This document shows, in pieces, positions 34,619 to 43,170 of a stretch of 52,326 bases of DNA (the stretch's first letter is position 1; every line of letters starts with the position of its first letter). The DNA comes from JAPLNB01 sp964451955 (GTDB lineage: Bacteria > Planctomycetota > Phycisphaerae > Tepidisphaerales > Tepidisphaeraceae). The DNA lies in assembly GCA_964451955.1 (NCBI GenBank), contig CAYVKG010000023.1:1-52326 (forward strand), read 5' to 3'. The notes under the pieces were generated by a model, which saw nothing but the letters and a program-made list of their open reading frames with translations, was not told the DNA's origin and did no database searches. The translations under genes were made by a program, and so were the position numbers.

Positions 34619-35506
34619 TTATGGCTTCGCGGGCTCGGAAAGCCGCTCGATGACTGTGAATAACGCCTGCGTTCCTGCTCTTCCATGCCCCGCTGCCTGT
34701 ACTGCCCCGAACAGCTGATGAACGAGGCTGGAAGCGGGCAAGCACAGTCTCATCTCCTGTGCCGTCTGCATGACCAATCTGAGGTCTTTCTGCATGAGGT
34801 CGACCATGAATCCCGGGGCATAATCGCCAGCGATCATCTTCGGGGCCAGGTTGGCCAGTTGCCAGGAATTTGCGGCTCCACCGGTGAGTACGGAGACGGT
34901 CTTGGCCAGGTCCAAACCGTTCTTGCGGGCGAATTCCATCGCTTCGCAGACAGCCAGATTGGTGACGGAGACGAGGATCTGGTTGACCAGTTTTGTGAGT
35001 TGCCCGTTGCCAGAGCGACCGCAATGGAGGATGGTCTTGCCCATCAACTCGAGGAGAGGCCGAACGGCGCTAAATGCGGATTCGTCGCCGCCGACCATGA
35101 TCGACAGCGTGGCGTTCCGTGCCCCGACATCGCCGCCCGAGACAGGCGCATCGAGAAAACAAACGCTCCTGGCGTCCAGTTGATCGGCGATGGACCGCGT
35201 GGCCGAGGGGGAGATGGTTGAATGATCGACGACGATCATCCCCTTCGTGGCTGCCGCGATGATCCCCTCGGGACCAAGCACAACATGTTGCACGTCCGGG
35301 GTATCGGGAACGCAGACAAAGACGACGTCAGCGCCGGATGCGGCTTGGGCTGCGGTGGACGCCCATACGGCGCCCTGTGCCAGCAGCGGCTCTGCCTTGG
35401 CTTTCGTCCGGCTGTGGACCGTGAGACGGTGGCCCGCGGCCAACAGATGTCCAGCCATTGGGCTCCCCATGATGCCCAGACCGATGAACGCGAGATGTCT
35501 TGTCAT
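34619..35506 (-). CDS. NAD(P)-dependent beta-hydroxyacid dehydrogenase (3-hydroxyisobutyrate dehydrogenase-like)
   Basis: A 295-residue dehydrogenase. Dinucleotide motif FIGLGIMGSPMA (5-16), substrate loop FLDAPVSGGDVGA, and the catalytic lysine in GQLTKLVNQIL, all in the classical order for 3-hydroxyisobutyrate / tartronate-semialdehyde reductases. It reduces or oxidises a small beta-hydroxyacid in the cytoplasm. Which one (valine breakdown, glyoxylate pathway or succinic semialdehyde) cannot be told. The ATG at 35504-35506 has no Shine-Dalgarno and stands 7 bases behind a -10 box. A longer N-terminal extension in frame is Pro-rich and not supported. Confidence 0.87.
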   Translation of the reverse strand: MTRHLAFIGLGIMGSPMAGHLLAAGHRLTVHSRTKAKAEPLLAQGAVWASTAAQAASGADVVFVCVPDTPDVQHVVLGPEGIIAAATKGMIVVDHSTISPSATRSIADQLDARSVCFLDAPVSGGDVGARNATLSIMVGGDESAFSAVRPLLELMGKTILHCGRSGNGQLTKLVNQILVSVTNLAVCEAMEFARKNGLDLAKTVSVLTGGAANSWQLANLAPKMIAGDYAPGFMVDLMQKDLRLVMQTAQEMRLCLPASSLVHQLFGAVQAAGHGRAGTQALFTVIERLSEPAKP

Positions 35507-35513
35507 TGGTGTA

Positions 35514-35541
35514 AGGATAGTCGTAGGGACCGGCGCTGCAA
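35514..35541 (-). promoter_or_regulatory. Promoter of the hydroxyacid dehydrogenase gene
   Basis: On the minus strand TTGCAG (35536-35541), 16-base spacer, TATCCT (35514-35519). The -10 ends 7 bases before the ATG, so the mRNA should be leaderless. Confidence 0.5.
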
Positions 35542-35610
35542 ACTGCTGGGTGTGCCGACAGGCTACCGGGGGCGAGGGAGCAGGACGCGGGATCAGAAAA
35601 AAGACAAGAG

Positions 35611-36882
35611 CTACTTCCTGAACTCCACAAGCAGCAGGATAACGTTGATCAGAACGGAGACAGCGAGTGCCGCCAGCACCCATACGATGAAGGTCGAATT
35701 GTTCCAGAATTCGCGTTGCGATTCCCCCGGCGTGAGATCGACGGTCTTGCCGGTCTCTTCGATTTTGGCGAGCGTGTCGATGTTGACATCACGCCTGGCA
35801 TGGATGGGCGCCTCGCCTCTGCGAACGGCCTCAAGATCCTCGAGCATGTCTTTCGTGGAGGCGTACCGGTCTTCGCGGCGCTTGGCCATCGCCACTTCGA
35901 CAATCTCCGAGATCCCGGCGGACAAGGCGGTGTTGAGATGATCGGGGGGGATGAGGGGCTCTTTCAGGTGCTTGTGCATGACGGCCGTCGGGGTCTCGGC
36001 CTCGAAGGGTGTTCGTCCCGTCACCAGGTGGTAAAGCGTGGCGCCGAGCGAGTAGATGTCTGATCGAAAATCGATGTCTACCTCGCCCCGGATTTGCTCT
36101 GGGGAAATATAGTAAGGGGTCCCGTAGGCCTTCCCGGCTTCGCTTTCGGCGGCTCCTTTGTCGTCCATCGCACGGGCCAGACCGAGGTCGGTGAGCTTGG
36201 CAACGCCCTTCGGGGTGAGGATGATGTTCTTCGGCTTCACGTCACGGTGAATCAGGCCGCGCTCGTGTGCATGGGCCAGTGCGCCGGCGATCTGGATCAT
36301 GATGTCGAGCGCTTCGGGCTCGGAAAATGCCCGACCCTCGCCTACGGGGGGCGGCTGCATGATGTCGTAAAGCGTCTTGCCTTCCACATACTCCATGACG
36401 AAGTAGTGATACCCCTCGGGAGAATAGCCGACGTCGTAGGCCTGAACGATGTTGTTATGTGAGAGCCTGGCAGCGGCACGTCCTTCCTTGTAGAACCGCT
36501 CGACGAACTCGGTGTTGTCATTCATTCGCTTCGGAAGGACCTTGATGGCGACGATTCGGTCAAGCGATTCCTGCTTGGCCTTGAAGACCTTGGCCATCGC
36601 GCCCTTGCCCAAGACGTCCAGCAGCCGATAACCCGGAATCTGGTTGCGTCGCCGATCGTCGAGTTGGGACCGGATGCGTTTGGCCTGGTTAACCGTAATG
36701 AAAGAGTGCTCAATCAGGACGTCGGCCAAGCTGCGTTGGTTGGGGTCGGAGGATTGCTTCTGTTGCTCTCGGCAGAACTCGACTTCAGTCTTGGTCGCCA
36801 AACCCAAGTCGACGACGACCTTGCCGACCTCGCTATCGAGGCTGGAGTTCAAACCACTGGCGTAGCTGTCAGACTGTGCCAT
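35611..36882 (-). CDS. Membrane-anchored Ser/Thr protein kinase with GspE-N-like N-terminal domain
   Basis: A 423-residue Hanks-type kinase. Residues about 15-75 (VGKVVVDLGLATKTEVEFC and SLADVLIEHSFITVNQAKRI) resemble the N-terminal domain of type II secretion/pilus ATPases (GspE-N/MshEN). The kinase domain (85-350) has a glycine loop LGKGAMAKVF, lysine K114 in VAIKVL, the catalytic loop HRDVKPKN (212-219), a DLG triad (232-234) in place of DFG, and YYISPEQ. The C-terminus has one TM helix (about 395-418, STFIVWVLAALAVSVLINVI) and almost no external part, so it has no sensor outside the membrane. The start has AGGAA four bases upstream. Confidence 0.88.
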   Translation of the reverse strand: MAQSDSYASGLNSSLDSEVGKVVVDLGLATKTEVEFCREQQKQSSDPNQRSLADVLIEHSFITVNQAKRIRSQLDDRRRNQIPGYRLLDVLGKGAMAKVFKAKQESLDRIVAIKVLPKRMNDNTEFVERFYKEGRAAARLSHNNIVQAYDVGYSPEGYHYFVMEYVEGKTLYDIMQPPPVGEGRAFSEPEALDIMIQIAGALAHAHERGLIHRDVKPKNIILTPKGVAKLTDLGLARAMDDKGAAESEAGKAYGTPYYISPEQIRGEVDIDFRSDIYSLGATLYHLVTGRTPFEAETPTAVMHKHLKEPLIPPDHLNTALSAGISEIVEVAMAKRREDRYASTKDMLEDLEAVRRGEAPIHARRDVNIDTLAKIEETGKTVDLTPGESQREFWNNSTFIVWVLAALAVSVLINVILLLVEFRK

Positions 36883-37165
36883 TTCCTGATTATCTATCGA
36901 CAACAAAAGCCAACAGATCAAGTTACGATTTGCGCGGACGGTCCTCTGTGAAGCGTCTATGCACGCTATAGTTCATGTTACGTGGTGTCAAGCGATTCGG
37001 GGCAACATCCGCATCAAATCCGTGCAATACAACAGGTTCGAATGACAAAATCACAGTTGAGTTCACCGCTTATGAAGAACAGACGCCACTGTTGTACGTT
37101 TCATTTCAACCGTTAACATTTGACATGAGCCGTCCAGCGTTTCTTGCCGCTGGATTGAGATTGCC

Positions 37166-38908
37166 ATGCACCGACCGAAACGCTGGATCATCGCTCCGCC
37201 ATCTGAAAAAGCCAGGGATTTGGCGGACGCCTTGAAGACTTCGCCCCTGATTGCACAAGTGCTTATAAACAGGGGAATTACAGGTCCCGACGAATGTCGG
37301 CGGTTCATTTCCCCGAGTCTGAAGGAGTTGCACGAACCCGACGCGATCGCGAATCTGAACGCGGCGGCTTGCCGCATCGTTCAGGCGATCCGATCGGCTC
37401 AGAAGATCGTCATCTATGGCGATTACGACGTGGATGGCATCACGGGCACCGCAATTCTGTGGCACGCGATCAAGCTGTTGGGTGGGCAGGTTGAGCATTA
37501 CATTCCGCATCGTCTGGAAGAAGGTTATGGGCTGAACGCGGACGCGATTTCCGCCATCTGCGACGCAGGGGCCGGGCTCATTGTGACGGTCGATTGCGGG
37601 ATTACCGCGGTTGCGGAGGCCGGACTCGCGGCGGAGCGAGGCGTGGATTTGATCATAACTGACCACCACGATTGGCACGCGCAGTTGCCCAAGTGTCTGG
37701 TGATTGTGCATCCTCGCCTGGGCCTGGACGGTAAGGCCAGCAGCTATCCCAATCCGTACCTGTGTGGGGCGGGCGTGGCATTCAAACTGGCTTGGGCGAT
37801 CGGCCAGTTGCATGCGGGGACTCTGCGGGTGAATGATGGCTACCGGCGGTTTCTGATCGAAGCGACTGCGTTGGCGGCGCTGGGGACGATTGCCGACGTT
37901 GTGCCATTGGTCGGGGAGAATCGGGTATTGGCGCATTTCGGACTCAGTGGGCTGCAACAGAGCGAACTGGTGGGCATCAAGGCGCTGATCGAGTCAGCGG
38001 GGCTCTCAGGGCAGAAGCTGGACAGCTATCACGTCGGGTTTCTCTTGGCGCCCCGATTGAACGCCTCGGGGCGGATGGGGCACGCGCGTGAGGCCGTCGA
38101 GTTGTTGACCGACGCTGACGAGCCCAGGGCGAAGAAGGTGGCGGCCGAGCTTGAACAGCAGAATCGTGATCGCCAGGCCCTCGAACGACGCATTTTTGGC
38201 GAAGCGATGGAGCAGGCCGAACGCATGGGAATGGACAAGGACGATTGCCGGGCCGTGGTGTTGGCGTCGGCGGGCTGGCACCCCGGGGTCATCGGGATTG
38301 TCGCGTCGCGCGTTGTGGGACGGCTCAACCGGCCCACCATCCTGATCGCCCTGTGTGATGAGGTGGGTCAGGGAAGCGGGCGATCCATTCCGGGGTTTCA
38401 CCTGGCCAGGGCGCTGGAAGCCTGCCACGATCACCTCATTGGCCACGGAGGGCACGAGATGGCGGCGGGGCTGCGGATATCGGCTCGGCAGATTGACGGA
38501 TTCAGGGGGGCATTCGCCGCTTACGCCCGCGATGTCATTTCCCCCGAGATGCTTGTGCCCGCTCTGCAGATCGACTGCGTCGCCCAGCTCAGGCAGCTGA
38601 CGCTTCCGGTCGTGCTGGATCTGCACCGACTGGGGCCTTTTGGCACGGGGAACCGCAAGCCGGTCCTCTGCTGCGAGCGCCTTGAAGTCGCGGCGTTGCC
38701 AAGACGCGTGGGCCGAGCGGGAGAGCACCTGCAGTTCGTTGTTCGCCAGGAGAGTTTGACCATGAAATGCATCGCCTTCAACCATGGCGAGTTGTTTGAC
38801 CAGCTCCAGCCCGGTTGTCGGATCGATCTGGCTGCGGAACCCGTGGTCAACGCGTTCAACGGGCGGCAGAGCGTCGAACTGGAAGTGCGGGACATGCGAT
38901 GGGTGTGA
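37166..38908 (+). CDS. recJ: Single-stranded-DNA-specific exonuclease RecJ
   Basis: RecJ degrades single-stranded DNA 5' to 3' in recombination and mismatch repair. The 580-residue protein carries the DHH-phosphoesterase motifs: IVIYGDYDVDGITG (DYDVDG 86-91), VTVDCGIT, and IITDHHDW (DHH 166-168), followed by the HPRLG and CGAGVAFKL blocks. The DHHA1 part is GWHPGVIGIVASRV with SGRSIPGFHLARAL and HGGHEMAAGL, and the OB-fold ends the protein. Length is normal. The 283-base gap to the divergent kinase gene holds a TATAGT at 36967-36972 without a good -35. Confidence 0.95.
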   Translation: MHRPKRWIIAPPSEKARDLADALKTSPLIAQVLINRGITGPDECRRFISPSLKELHEPDAIANLNAAACRIVQAIRSAQKIVIYGDYDVDGITGTAILWHAIKLLGGQVEHYIPHRLEEGYGLNADAISAICDAGAGLIVTVDCGITAVAEAGLAAERGVDLIITDHHDWHAQLPKCLVIVHPRLGLDGKASSYPNPYLCGAGVAFKLAWAIGQLHAGTLRVNDGYRRFLIEATALAALGTIADVVPLVGENRVLAHFGLSGLQQSELVGIKALIESAGLSGQKLDSYHVGFLLAPRLNASGRMGHAREAVELLTDADEPRAKKVAAELEQQNRDRQALERRIFGEAMEQAERMGMDKDDCRAVVLASAGWHPGVIGIVASRVVGRLNRPTILIALCDEVGQGSGRSIPGFHLARALEACHDHLIGHGGHEMAAGLRISARQIDGFRGAFAAYARDVISPEMLVPALQIDCVAQLRQLTLPVVLDLHRLGPFGTGNRKPVLCCERLEVAALPRRVGRAGEHLQFVVRQESLTMKCIAFNHGELFDQLQPGCRIDLAAEPVVNAFNGRQSVELEVRDMRWV

Positions 38909-39011
38909 GGCGGCGGGGTTGGAACGGCATCGGGCGATGCACAATCGCCGAGTGAATTGTAGAATGCGGCCGGAATTGGCTGCGGGATTTTTCGGAAGAA
39001 AGGCCCCAATC

Positions 39012-39962
39012 ATGACGACTCGACAGAATCTGGGCAGCGACTTTTCGCGGCGCGGTTTTGTGCTAAGTGCTGTGGCGGGCGCGTGCGCCGGGGCGGCGGT
39101 TACCTGGTCGCAGCAGGTCTCCGGCGCGATGGCGGCAGAGGCGGCTCCACAGGCCGACAAGGCGCTGGTCGGATCCAATGTCTACGGGTGGACTCAGTAC
39201 GCGCAACGTGAAAAGAAGGACTTCGACATCAATGGGGTTATCTCGGCCCTGGCGGACGCGGGTTATGACTATCTCGAGAGCTTCATGGATGTGGGGAAGC
39301 CCGAGAACATCGCCAAGCTGGCCGAGCAGTTTCGAGCCAGGGGCTTGAAGCCGGTGAGCATCTACACCGGCGCCCGTTTGCACGAAGCGGCAAAGGCCTT
39401 TGACAACGTTGCGGGCATCCTCGCTGCCGCCAAGATCTGCAAGCAGGCGGGTTTCAAGGTCATCAGTTGCAATCCGGATCCCATCGGCCGAGAGAAGACC
39501 GACGAGGAACTCAAGACGCAGGTCAGCGCGCTCAATGAATTGGGGCTTGGTTTGAAGGAGTTGGGGATGCAACTCGGCGTGCATCACCATATGCCCGAGA
39601 TGGCGAACAAAGCCCGCGAGTTTCACTACAATTTCCGCAACAGCAAGCCGGAGATCGTCGGTTTCTGCTACGACGTGCATTGGGTGTGGAAAGGCGGCGT
39701 AGCGCCGATGGACGCGCTGAAGGAGTATGGGGATCGGGTGGTGACGTGGCACCTTCGTCAGAGCCGCCAAGGCATCTGGTGGGAAGACCTCGATAGCGGG
39801 GATATCGACTACGAGGCGGTGGCGAAATACGCCAAAGAACACGCGATGCCACGGCGTTTCACGGTGGAACTGGCGCTGGAGGGGGGCACAAAGGTCACGC
39901 GATCGGCGATGGAGAATCATCGCCGCAGTCGGGAGTACGTGAGGCGGGTTTTTGGGGCGTAG
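39012..39962 (+). CDS. Tat-exported sugar phosphate isomerase/epimerase-like TIM barrel protein
   Basis: A 316-residue protein with a twin-arginine signal (DFSRRGFVLSAVAGACAGAA, residues 10-29), then an AP-endonuclease-2-like TIM barrel of the IolE/hydroxypyruvate isomerase class. Blocks are FDINGVISALADAGYDYLES, KPVSIYTGARL, LGVHHHMPEM, FCYDVHWVWKGG and VTWHLRQSRQG. The His/Asp/Glu residues in these blocks match the usual metal site (HHHMPE, CYDVHW, VTWH, VELALEGG). The substrate is unknown; such exported isomerases often accompany Tat Gfo/Idh enzymes in planctomycetes. It overlaps the PilZ gene tail-to-tail by 68 bases. Confidence 0.8.
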   Translation: MTTRQNLGSDFSRRGFVLSAVAGACAGAAVTWSQQVSGAMAAEAAPQADKALVGSNVYGWTQYAQREKKDFDINGVISALADAGYDYLESFMDVGKPENIAKLAEQFRARGLKPVSIYTGARLHEAAKAFDNVAGILAAAKICKQAGFKVISCNPDPIGREKTDEELKTQVSALNELGLGLKELGMQLGVHHHMPEMANKAREFHYNFRNSKPEIVGFCYDVHWVWKGGVAPMDALKEYGDRVVTWHLRQSRQGIWWEDLDSGDIDYEAVAKYAKEHAMPRRFTVELALEGGTKVTRSAMENHRRSREYVRRVFGA

Positions 39963-40398
39963 CATGATCCGCCGACGCCCGGGCAAGTTGATCGGCGTCG
40001 AAATCAAACTGCGGACGGTTGAAATACACGGCCCCTTCGAACCAGCCGGGCGCGGCCTGCCTGCAGCGGAGGACGGTGCAGGCAATGCGCAGGATGCCCC
40101 CTGAGGGGCCGGGCAGGCGCACGATTCCCCCATGGCTCAGGGGCAGAGGGTGATCAGAGAGGAATCCCATCGCCTGGGGGCTCACGTTGCGCGTATACAG
40201 GATCCGGCGGGGCGTTTCGGGCTTGTCGCTGAAGAGTTCGAGTGTCGCACAAACCCGGTAGATTGACCGCTTCACCTTCTGTCGCTCGAGCAATGGACGT
40301 GGGCCTGCTTCAAGCGCGGAGATGATGAACTGGACATTCTGTGGGAATGCCTGGTAGAAGCAATCGAGCAGTTCGTTGTCCGTATCGACCAAGACCAT
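39895..40398 (-). CDS. PilZ-like domain protein
   Basis: A 167-residue protein, start chosen at the ATG 40396-40398 because GGAG sits 7 bases before it; further in-frame starts exist upstream. The first 35 residues (MVLVDTDNELLDCFYQAF) may be a response-regulator-like or unrelated lead. RSIYR (44-48) fits the RxxxR of PilZ, and NVSPQA (71-76) fits the D/NxSxxG motif except that the glycine is an alanine. Beta-strands GGIVRLPGPSGG, VLRCRQAAPGWFEGAVYF follow. PilZ proteins usually bind cyclic di-GMP; the altered motif leaves binding uncertain. Tail-to-tail overlap with the isomerase gene. Confidence 0.6.
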   Translation of the reverse strand: MVLVDTDNELLDCFYQAFPQNVQFIISALEAGPRPLLERQKVKRSIYRVCATLELFSDKPETPRRILYTRNVSPQAMGFLSDHPLPLSHGGIVRLPGPSGGILRIACTVLRCRQAAPGWFEGAVYFNRPQFDFDADQLARASADHATPQKPASRTPDCGDDSPSPIA

Positions 40399-40601
40399 GC
40401 TGGTTCTCCGAGCAGGCAAAAAGAGGTCCCTGCCTCGTTTCGTCCCCATCTCAGATACGATACAAATGGTTGTGCGGGCAAGTAGTTTCAAGAATTGCTT
40501 GGAATCGCGGGTTCGGAGATTGAGGCCGCCGCCGCCGGCACATGGTCATAACTTTCGTGCGCACGGCGATTTGTGGAGTGACGGTTCACTGCAAATCGCC
40601 C

Positions 40602-40630
40602 TTGCCAAAAGACATTGGCGTCGGTACGAT
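40602..40630 (+). promoter_or_regulatory. Promoter of rpmE
   Basis: TTGCCA (40602-40607), 17-base spacer, TACGAT (40625-40630), giving a leader of about 30 bases with AGGGAG. Confidence 0.5.
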
Positions 40631-40667
40631 TCTCCCCTTCGGTTTTTTGACAGGGAGCACGTTTTCC

Positions 40668-40919
40668 ATGAAGTCGAACACTCATCCGCGTTATCAGACC
40701 TGCACGGTGCATTGTGCGTGCGGGAACACGTTCGTAACCCGCAGCACGTTGTCCAAGATCACCGTTGATATTTGCAACGCGTGTCACCCGTTCTTCACCG
40801 GCAAGCAGAAGTTCGTTGACACGGCCGGGCGGGTGGAGCGATTCAGCAAGAAATTCGGCGGGACCTACAGTTTCCAGAAGACCGCTGCGACGAAGCCGGG
40901 CGCAACACCGGCAAAGTGA
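40668..40919 (+). CDS. rpmE: 50S ribosomal protein L31
   Basis: An 83-residue ribosomal protein of the large subunit. MKSNTHPRYQTCTVHCACGN starts it, followed by DICNACHPFFTGKQKFVDT and GRVERFSKKFGG, the full L31 pattern. Zinc-ligand cysteines C16, C18, C36 and C39 are present, so it is the zinc-binding (C+) form; an extra C12 is also there. The short Ala/Thr/Lys tail is ordinary. Monocistronic, with its own promoter. Confidence 0.95.
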   Translation: MKSNTHPRYQTCTVHCACGNTFVTRSTLSKITVDICNACHPFFTGKQKFVDTAGRVERFSKKFGGTYSFQKTAATKPGATPAK

Positions 40920-41061
40920 TTGACCAGTCTACCGCCGACGGCGTCTGCCGAGGATGCAGTCCGCCGGCGCGGGATGATCAAAGACGCCGCTGTGCCAGAG
41001 CCCACGCTGATCATGGCGCAACGGCGTTTTGCATGCGCGGTGAAGCATGGCGCGGCGACGC

Positions 41062-41090
41062 GTGCAAAGGGAGCGAACGGCGTCTAGAAT
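41062..41090 (+). promoter_or_regulatory. Promoter of radA
   Basis: GTGCAA (41062-41067), 17-base spacer, TAGAAT (41085-41090), about 70 bases before the ATG. Confidence 0.4.
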
Positions 41091-41159
41091 CAAGTTCCAT
41101 GAAGTGCGCCGCTTGAGGGGCTTATTGCGGCCGCGTTTGCCGCGCGGGCGGGAGTGACG

Positions 41160-42587
41160 ATGTCGAAAAGCAAGACGCAGTTCCTGTGCAACCACTGTGG
41201 CTCGGTGCATGTGAAATGGATGGGCAAGTGCCCCGATTGCGGGACTTGGGACAGCCTCGAGGAATACAAAGCCCCGACATTCGATGAACGGGCGGCCCGC
41301 ACGGGCAAGGGTTCGCGGGCCACGGGTGATCCGCCTCGCCGGTCAGAAGCAGTCGCGGTCGGGCAGATTGAGGAAGCGGATACGCCGCGGGTCAAATGCG
41401 GGATTGCGGAGTTCGATCGAATTCTGGGCGGCGGGGTTGTGCCGGGGTCGGCGGTTTTGGTGGGGGGTGAACCGGGAATCGGAAAATCAACCTTGTTGTT
41501 GCAGGTGGCCGAGGCTCTGGCGCGAGGAGCAGATCCGGCAGTCCGGACCGCGGGAAAAGATCTCGCGGCGCGGCGGCCGGTGTTGTACGTGACCAGCGAA
41601 GAGTCGGCGTCGCAAACGGCGCTGAGGGCGGGACGGCTGGGTGCGAGGTCGGCCAATCTGCTGGTGCTGGCTGAAACCAATATCGAGCGGATCGTCGACC
41701 AGATACACCGATACCACCCGAGCGTCGTGATCATGGATTCCATTCAGATGATCTACAAGCCGGATTTGCCCGCCGCGCCGGGATCGGTGACCCAGTTACG
41801 AGATTGCTGCATGGACCTGGTGTATCTGGCCAAGTCCTCGCAAGTAAGCGTCTTCTTTGTCGGGCACGTCACGAAGGCTGGCACGTTGGCGGGTCCCAAG
41901 ATCATCGAGCACATCGTCGACACAGTCGTCTATTTCGAGGGCGATCGCTATCACTCGCATCGCATTGTCCGCTGCGTAAAAAACCGGTTCGGCAGCACTC
42001 ACGAGGTGGGGCTGTTTGAGATGACGGGCAGCGGACTGGTCGAGGTCAGCGATCCGGGGAGACTGTTCGTCGAGCAATATGGCCCGAACGGCCCGCCGAG
42101 CGGTTCGGTCATTACGGCGGCAATGCAGGGATCGCGCGTGCTGCTGGTGGAAGTGCAGGCGCTGACCGCTTCCAGCGTCATCGGGGCCGCCAAACGCAAG
42201 GTCAGCGGCGCCAGCAGCGACCGCGTGGCCATGATCATCGCGGTTCTCGAGAAGCGGGCGGAGTTGAGGCTGGCGGCCGACGATGTCTTCGTCAACATCG
42301 CCGGAGGGGTGAAGGTCGCCGAGCCGGCCATCGATCTGGCTATCGCGCTGGCGATCGTCTCGGCGCATCTCAATCGTCCGATTCCGGCGGGTACCTTGGC
42401 GGTGGGGGAACTGGGGCTTGGCGGGGAGATCCGTTCCGTGCCCCAGTTGGAGCATCGCTTGAGGGAGGGTGCGAGGTTGGGCTGCGGAGTGGCCATTGCG
42501 CCGCGGATGGGCGGGAACCTGCCCAGACTCGGCGGCATGTCCGTCCACGAAGTCAGGACGCTTGCCGACGCGATGACCAGTCTGTAG
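41160..42587 (+). CDS. radA: DNA repair protein RadA
   Basis: RadA is a RecA-like branch-migration ATPase of recombination. The 475-residue protein has the N-terminal zinc finger (C10, C13, C24, C27), Walker A GEPGIGKST (103-111), the strand VVIMDSIQMIY that carries the Walker B aspartate, the RadA-specific KNRFG motif in VKNRFGSTHEVGLFEM, and the C-terminal Lon-like domain (GGVKVAEPAIDLAIALAIVS, GELGLGGEIRSV). The ATG at 41160 is preceded by GGGAG; a GTG two codons earlier is possible. Normal length and order. Confidence 0.95.
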   Translation: MSKSKTQFLCNHCGSVHVKWMGKCPDCGTWDSLEEYKAPTFDERAARTGKGSRATGDPPRRSEAVAVGQIEEADTPRVKCGIAEFDRILGGGVVPGSAVLVGGEPGIGKSTLLLQVAEALARGADPAVRTAGKDLAARRPVLYVTSEESASQTALRAGRLGARSANLLVLAETNIERIVDQIHRYHPSVVIMDSIQMIYKPDLPAAPGSVTQLRDCCMDLVYLAKSSQVSVFFVGHVTKAGTLAGPKIIEHIVDTVVYFEGDRYHSHRIVRCVKNRFGSTHEVGLFEMTGSGLVEVSDPGRLFVEQYGPNGPPSGSVITAAMQGSRVLLVEVQALTASSVIGAAKRKVSGASSDRVAMIIAVLEKRAELRLAADDVFVNIAGGVKVAEPAIDLAIALAIVSAHLNRPIPAGTLAVGELGLGGEIRSVPQLEHRLREGARLGCGVAIAPRMGGNLPRLGGMSVHEVRTLADAMTSL

Positions 42588-42654
42588 CGGCGACGCCCGC
42601 GCGGGCGCGGATCGCTCGCCGGCGGTCAACGGGAGACGTATCTGCTCCGGTCCG

Positions 42655-43005
42655 TCAGCGATGGAGGCATTTGGGCGACTTCTTCTGTGGAGAGATTTCC
42701 CGGAGAAAATCGAATGAGTAGATGCCCCCCGAGTGACCATCCGACCATTCCAGGCGAAGGGCATATCCACCGACCAGTTCCGCATCGACAACCACCAGAC
42801 GCTTGGCATAGTTGCCCGGCAGAACCTGAAGGAGTGGTTTCCTGCCCGTGGTGCTTTGTTCACGGACGGTCCGGCACTGGGCGCACGGGCACAAGGACCG
42901 AAGCAGGGAAATCGGGTAGGTCGATATCAGGCCGTCTTGCCACTCGATCTCGAGTCGCTCATCTCTTTTCAGATCGAGACGGATTGGATTGGTTTGCAGC
43001 GACAT
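42655..43005 (-). CDS. DUF971 family protein
   Basis: A 116-residue protein. RLDLKRDERLEIEWQDG, ISLLRSLCPCAQCRTVREQS, and VGGYALRLEWSDGHSGGIYS with FDFLREI are the layout of the DUF971 / GBBH-like N-terminal domain, which also occurs in gamma-butyrobetaine hydroxylase and beside iron-sulfur-cluster carriers. The cysteines CPCAQC (36-41 region) may bind metal. Function of stand-alone members is not clear. The promoter lies directly upstream. Small single-gene unit between radA and gatB. Confidence 0.85.
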   Translation of the reverse strand: MSLQTNPIRLDLKRDERLEIEWQDGLISTYPISLLRSLCPCAQCRTVREQSTTGRKPLLQVLPGNYAKRLVVVDAELVGGYALRLEWSDGHSGGIYSFDFLREISPQKKSPKCLHR

Positions 43006-43023
43006 CGTTTGACAGCCCGACGC

Positions 43024-43052
43024 ATTATAGGGAGCCGGGACGGGCGGGCAAA
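43024..43052 (-). promoter_or_regulatory. Promoter of the DUF971 gene
   Basis: On the minus strand TTTGCC (43047-43052) or TTGCCC one base further, 16-17-base spacer, a perfect TATAAT (43024-43029). The predicted leader is only about 12 bases. Confidence 0.5.
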
Positions 43053-43170
43053 GCCCACAGTCGCCGGGCGGCGGTGGAATCTGTCGCTCGTCTTGGCCGG
43101 GAATGGTGCGGGTGCGTCGGGACCCGGCGAGAATCGACAGGGATTCCAAGACAGTCGCTGCTCAATCCCG

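Noticed and set aside
37030..37050. GGTTCGAAT-like string as a tRNA T-loop
   Set aside because: No acceptor stem, anticodon arm or D-loop could be fitted around it.
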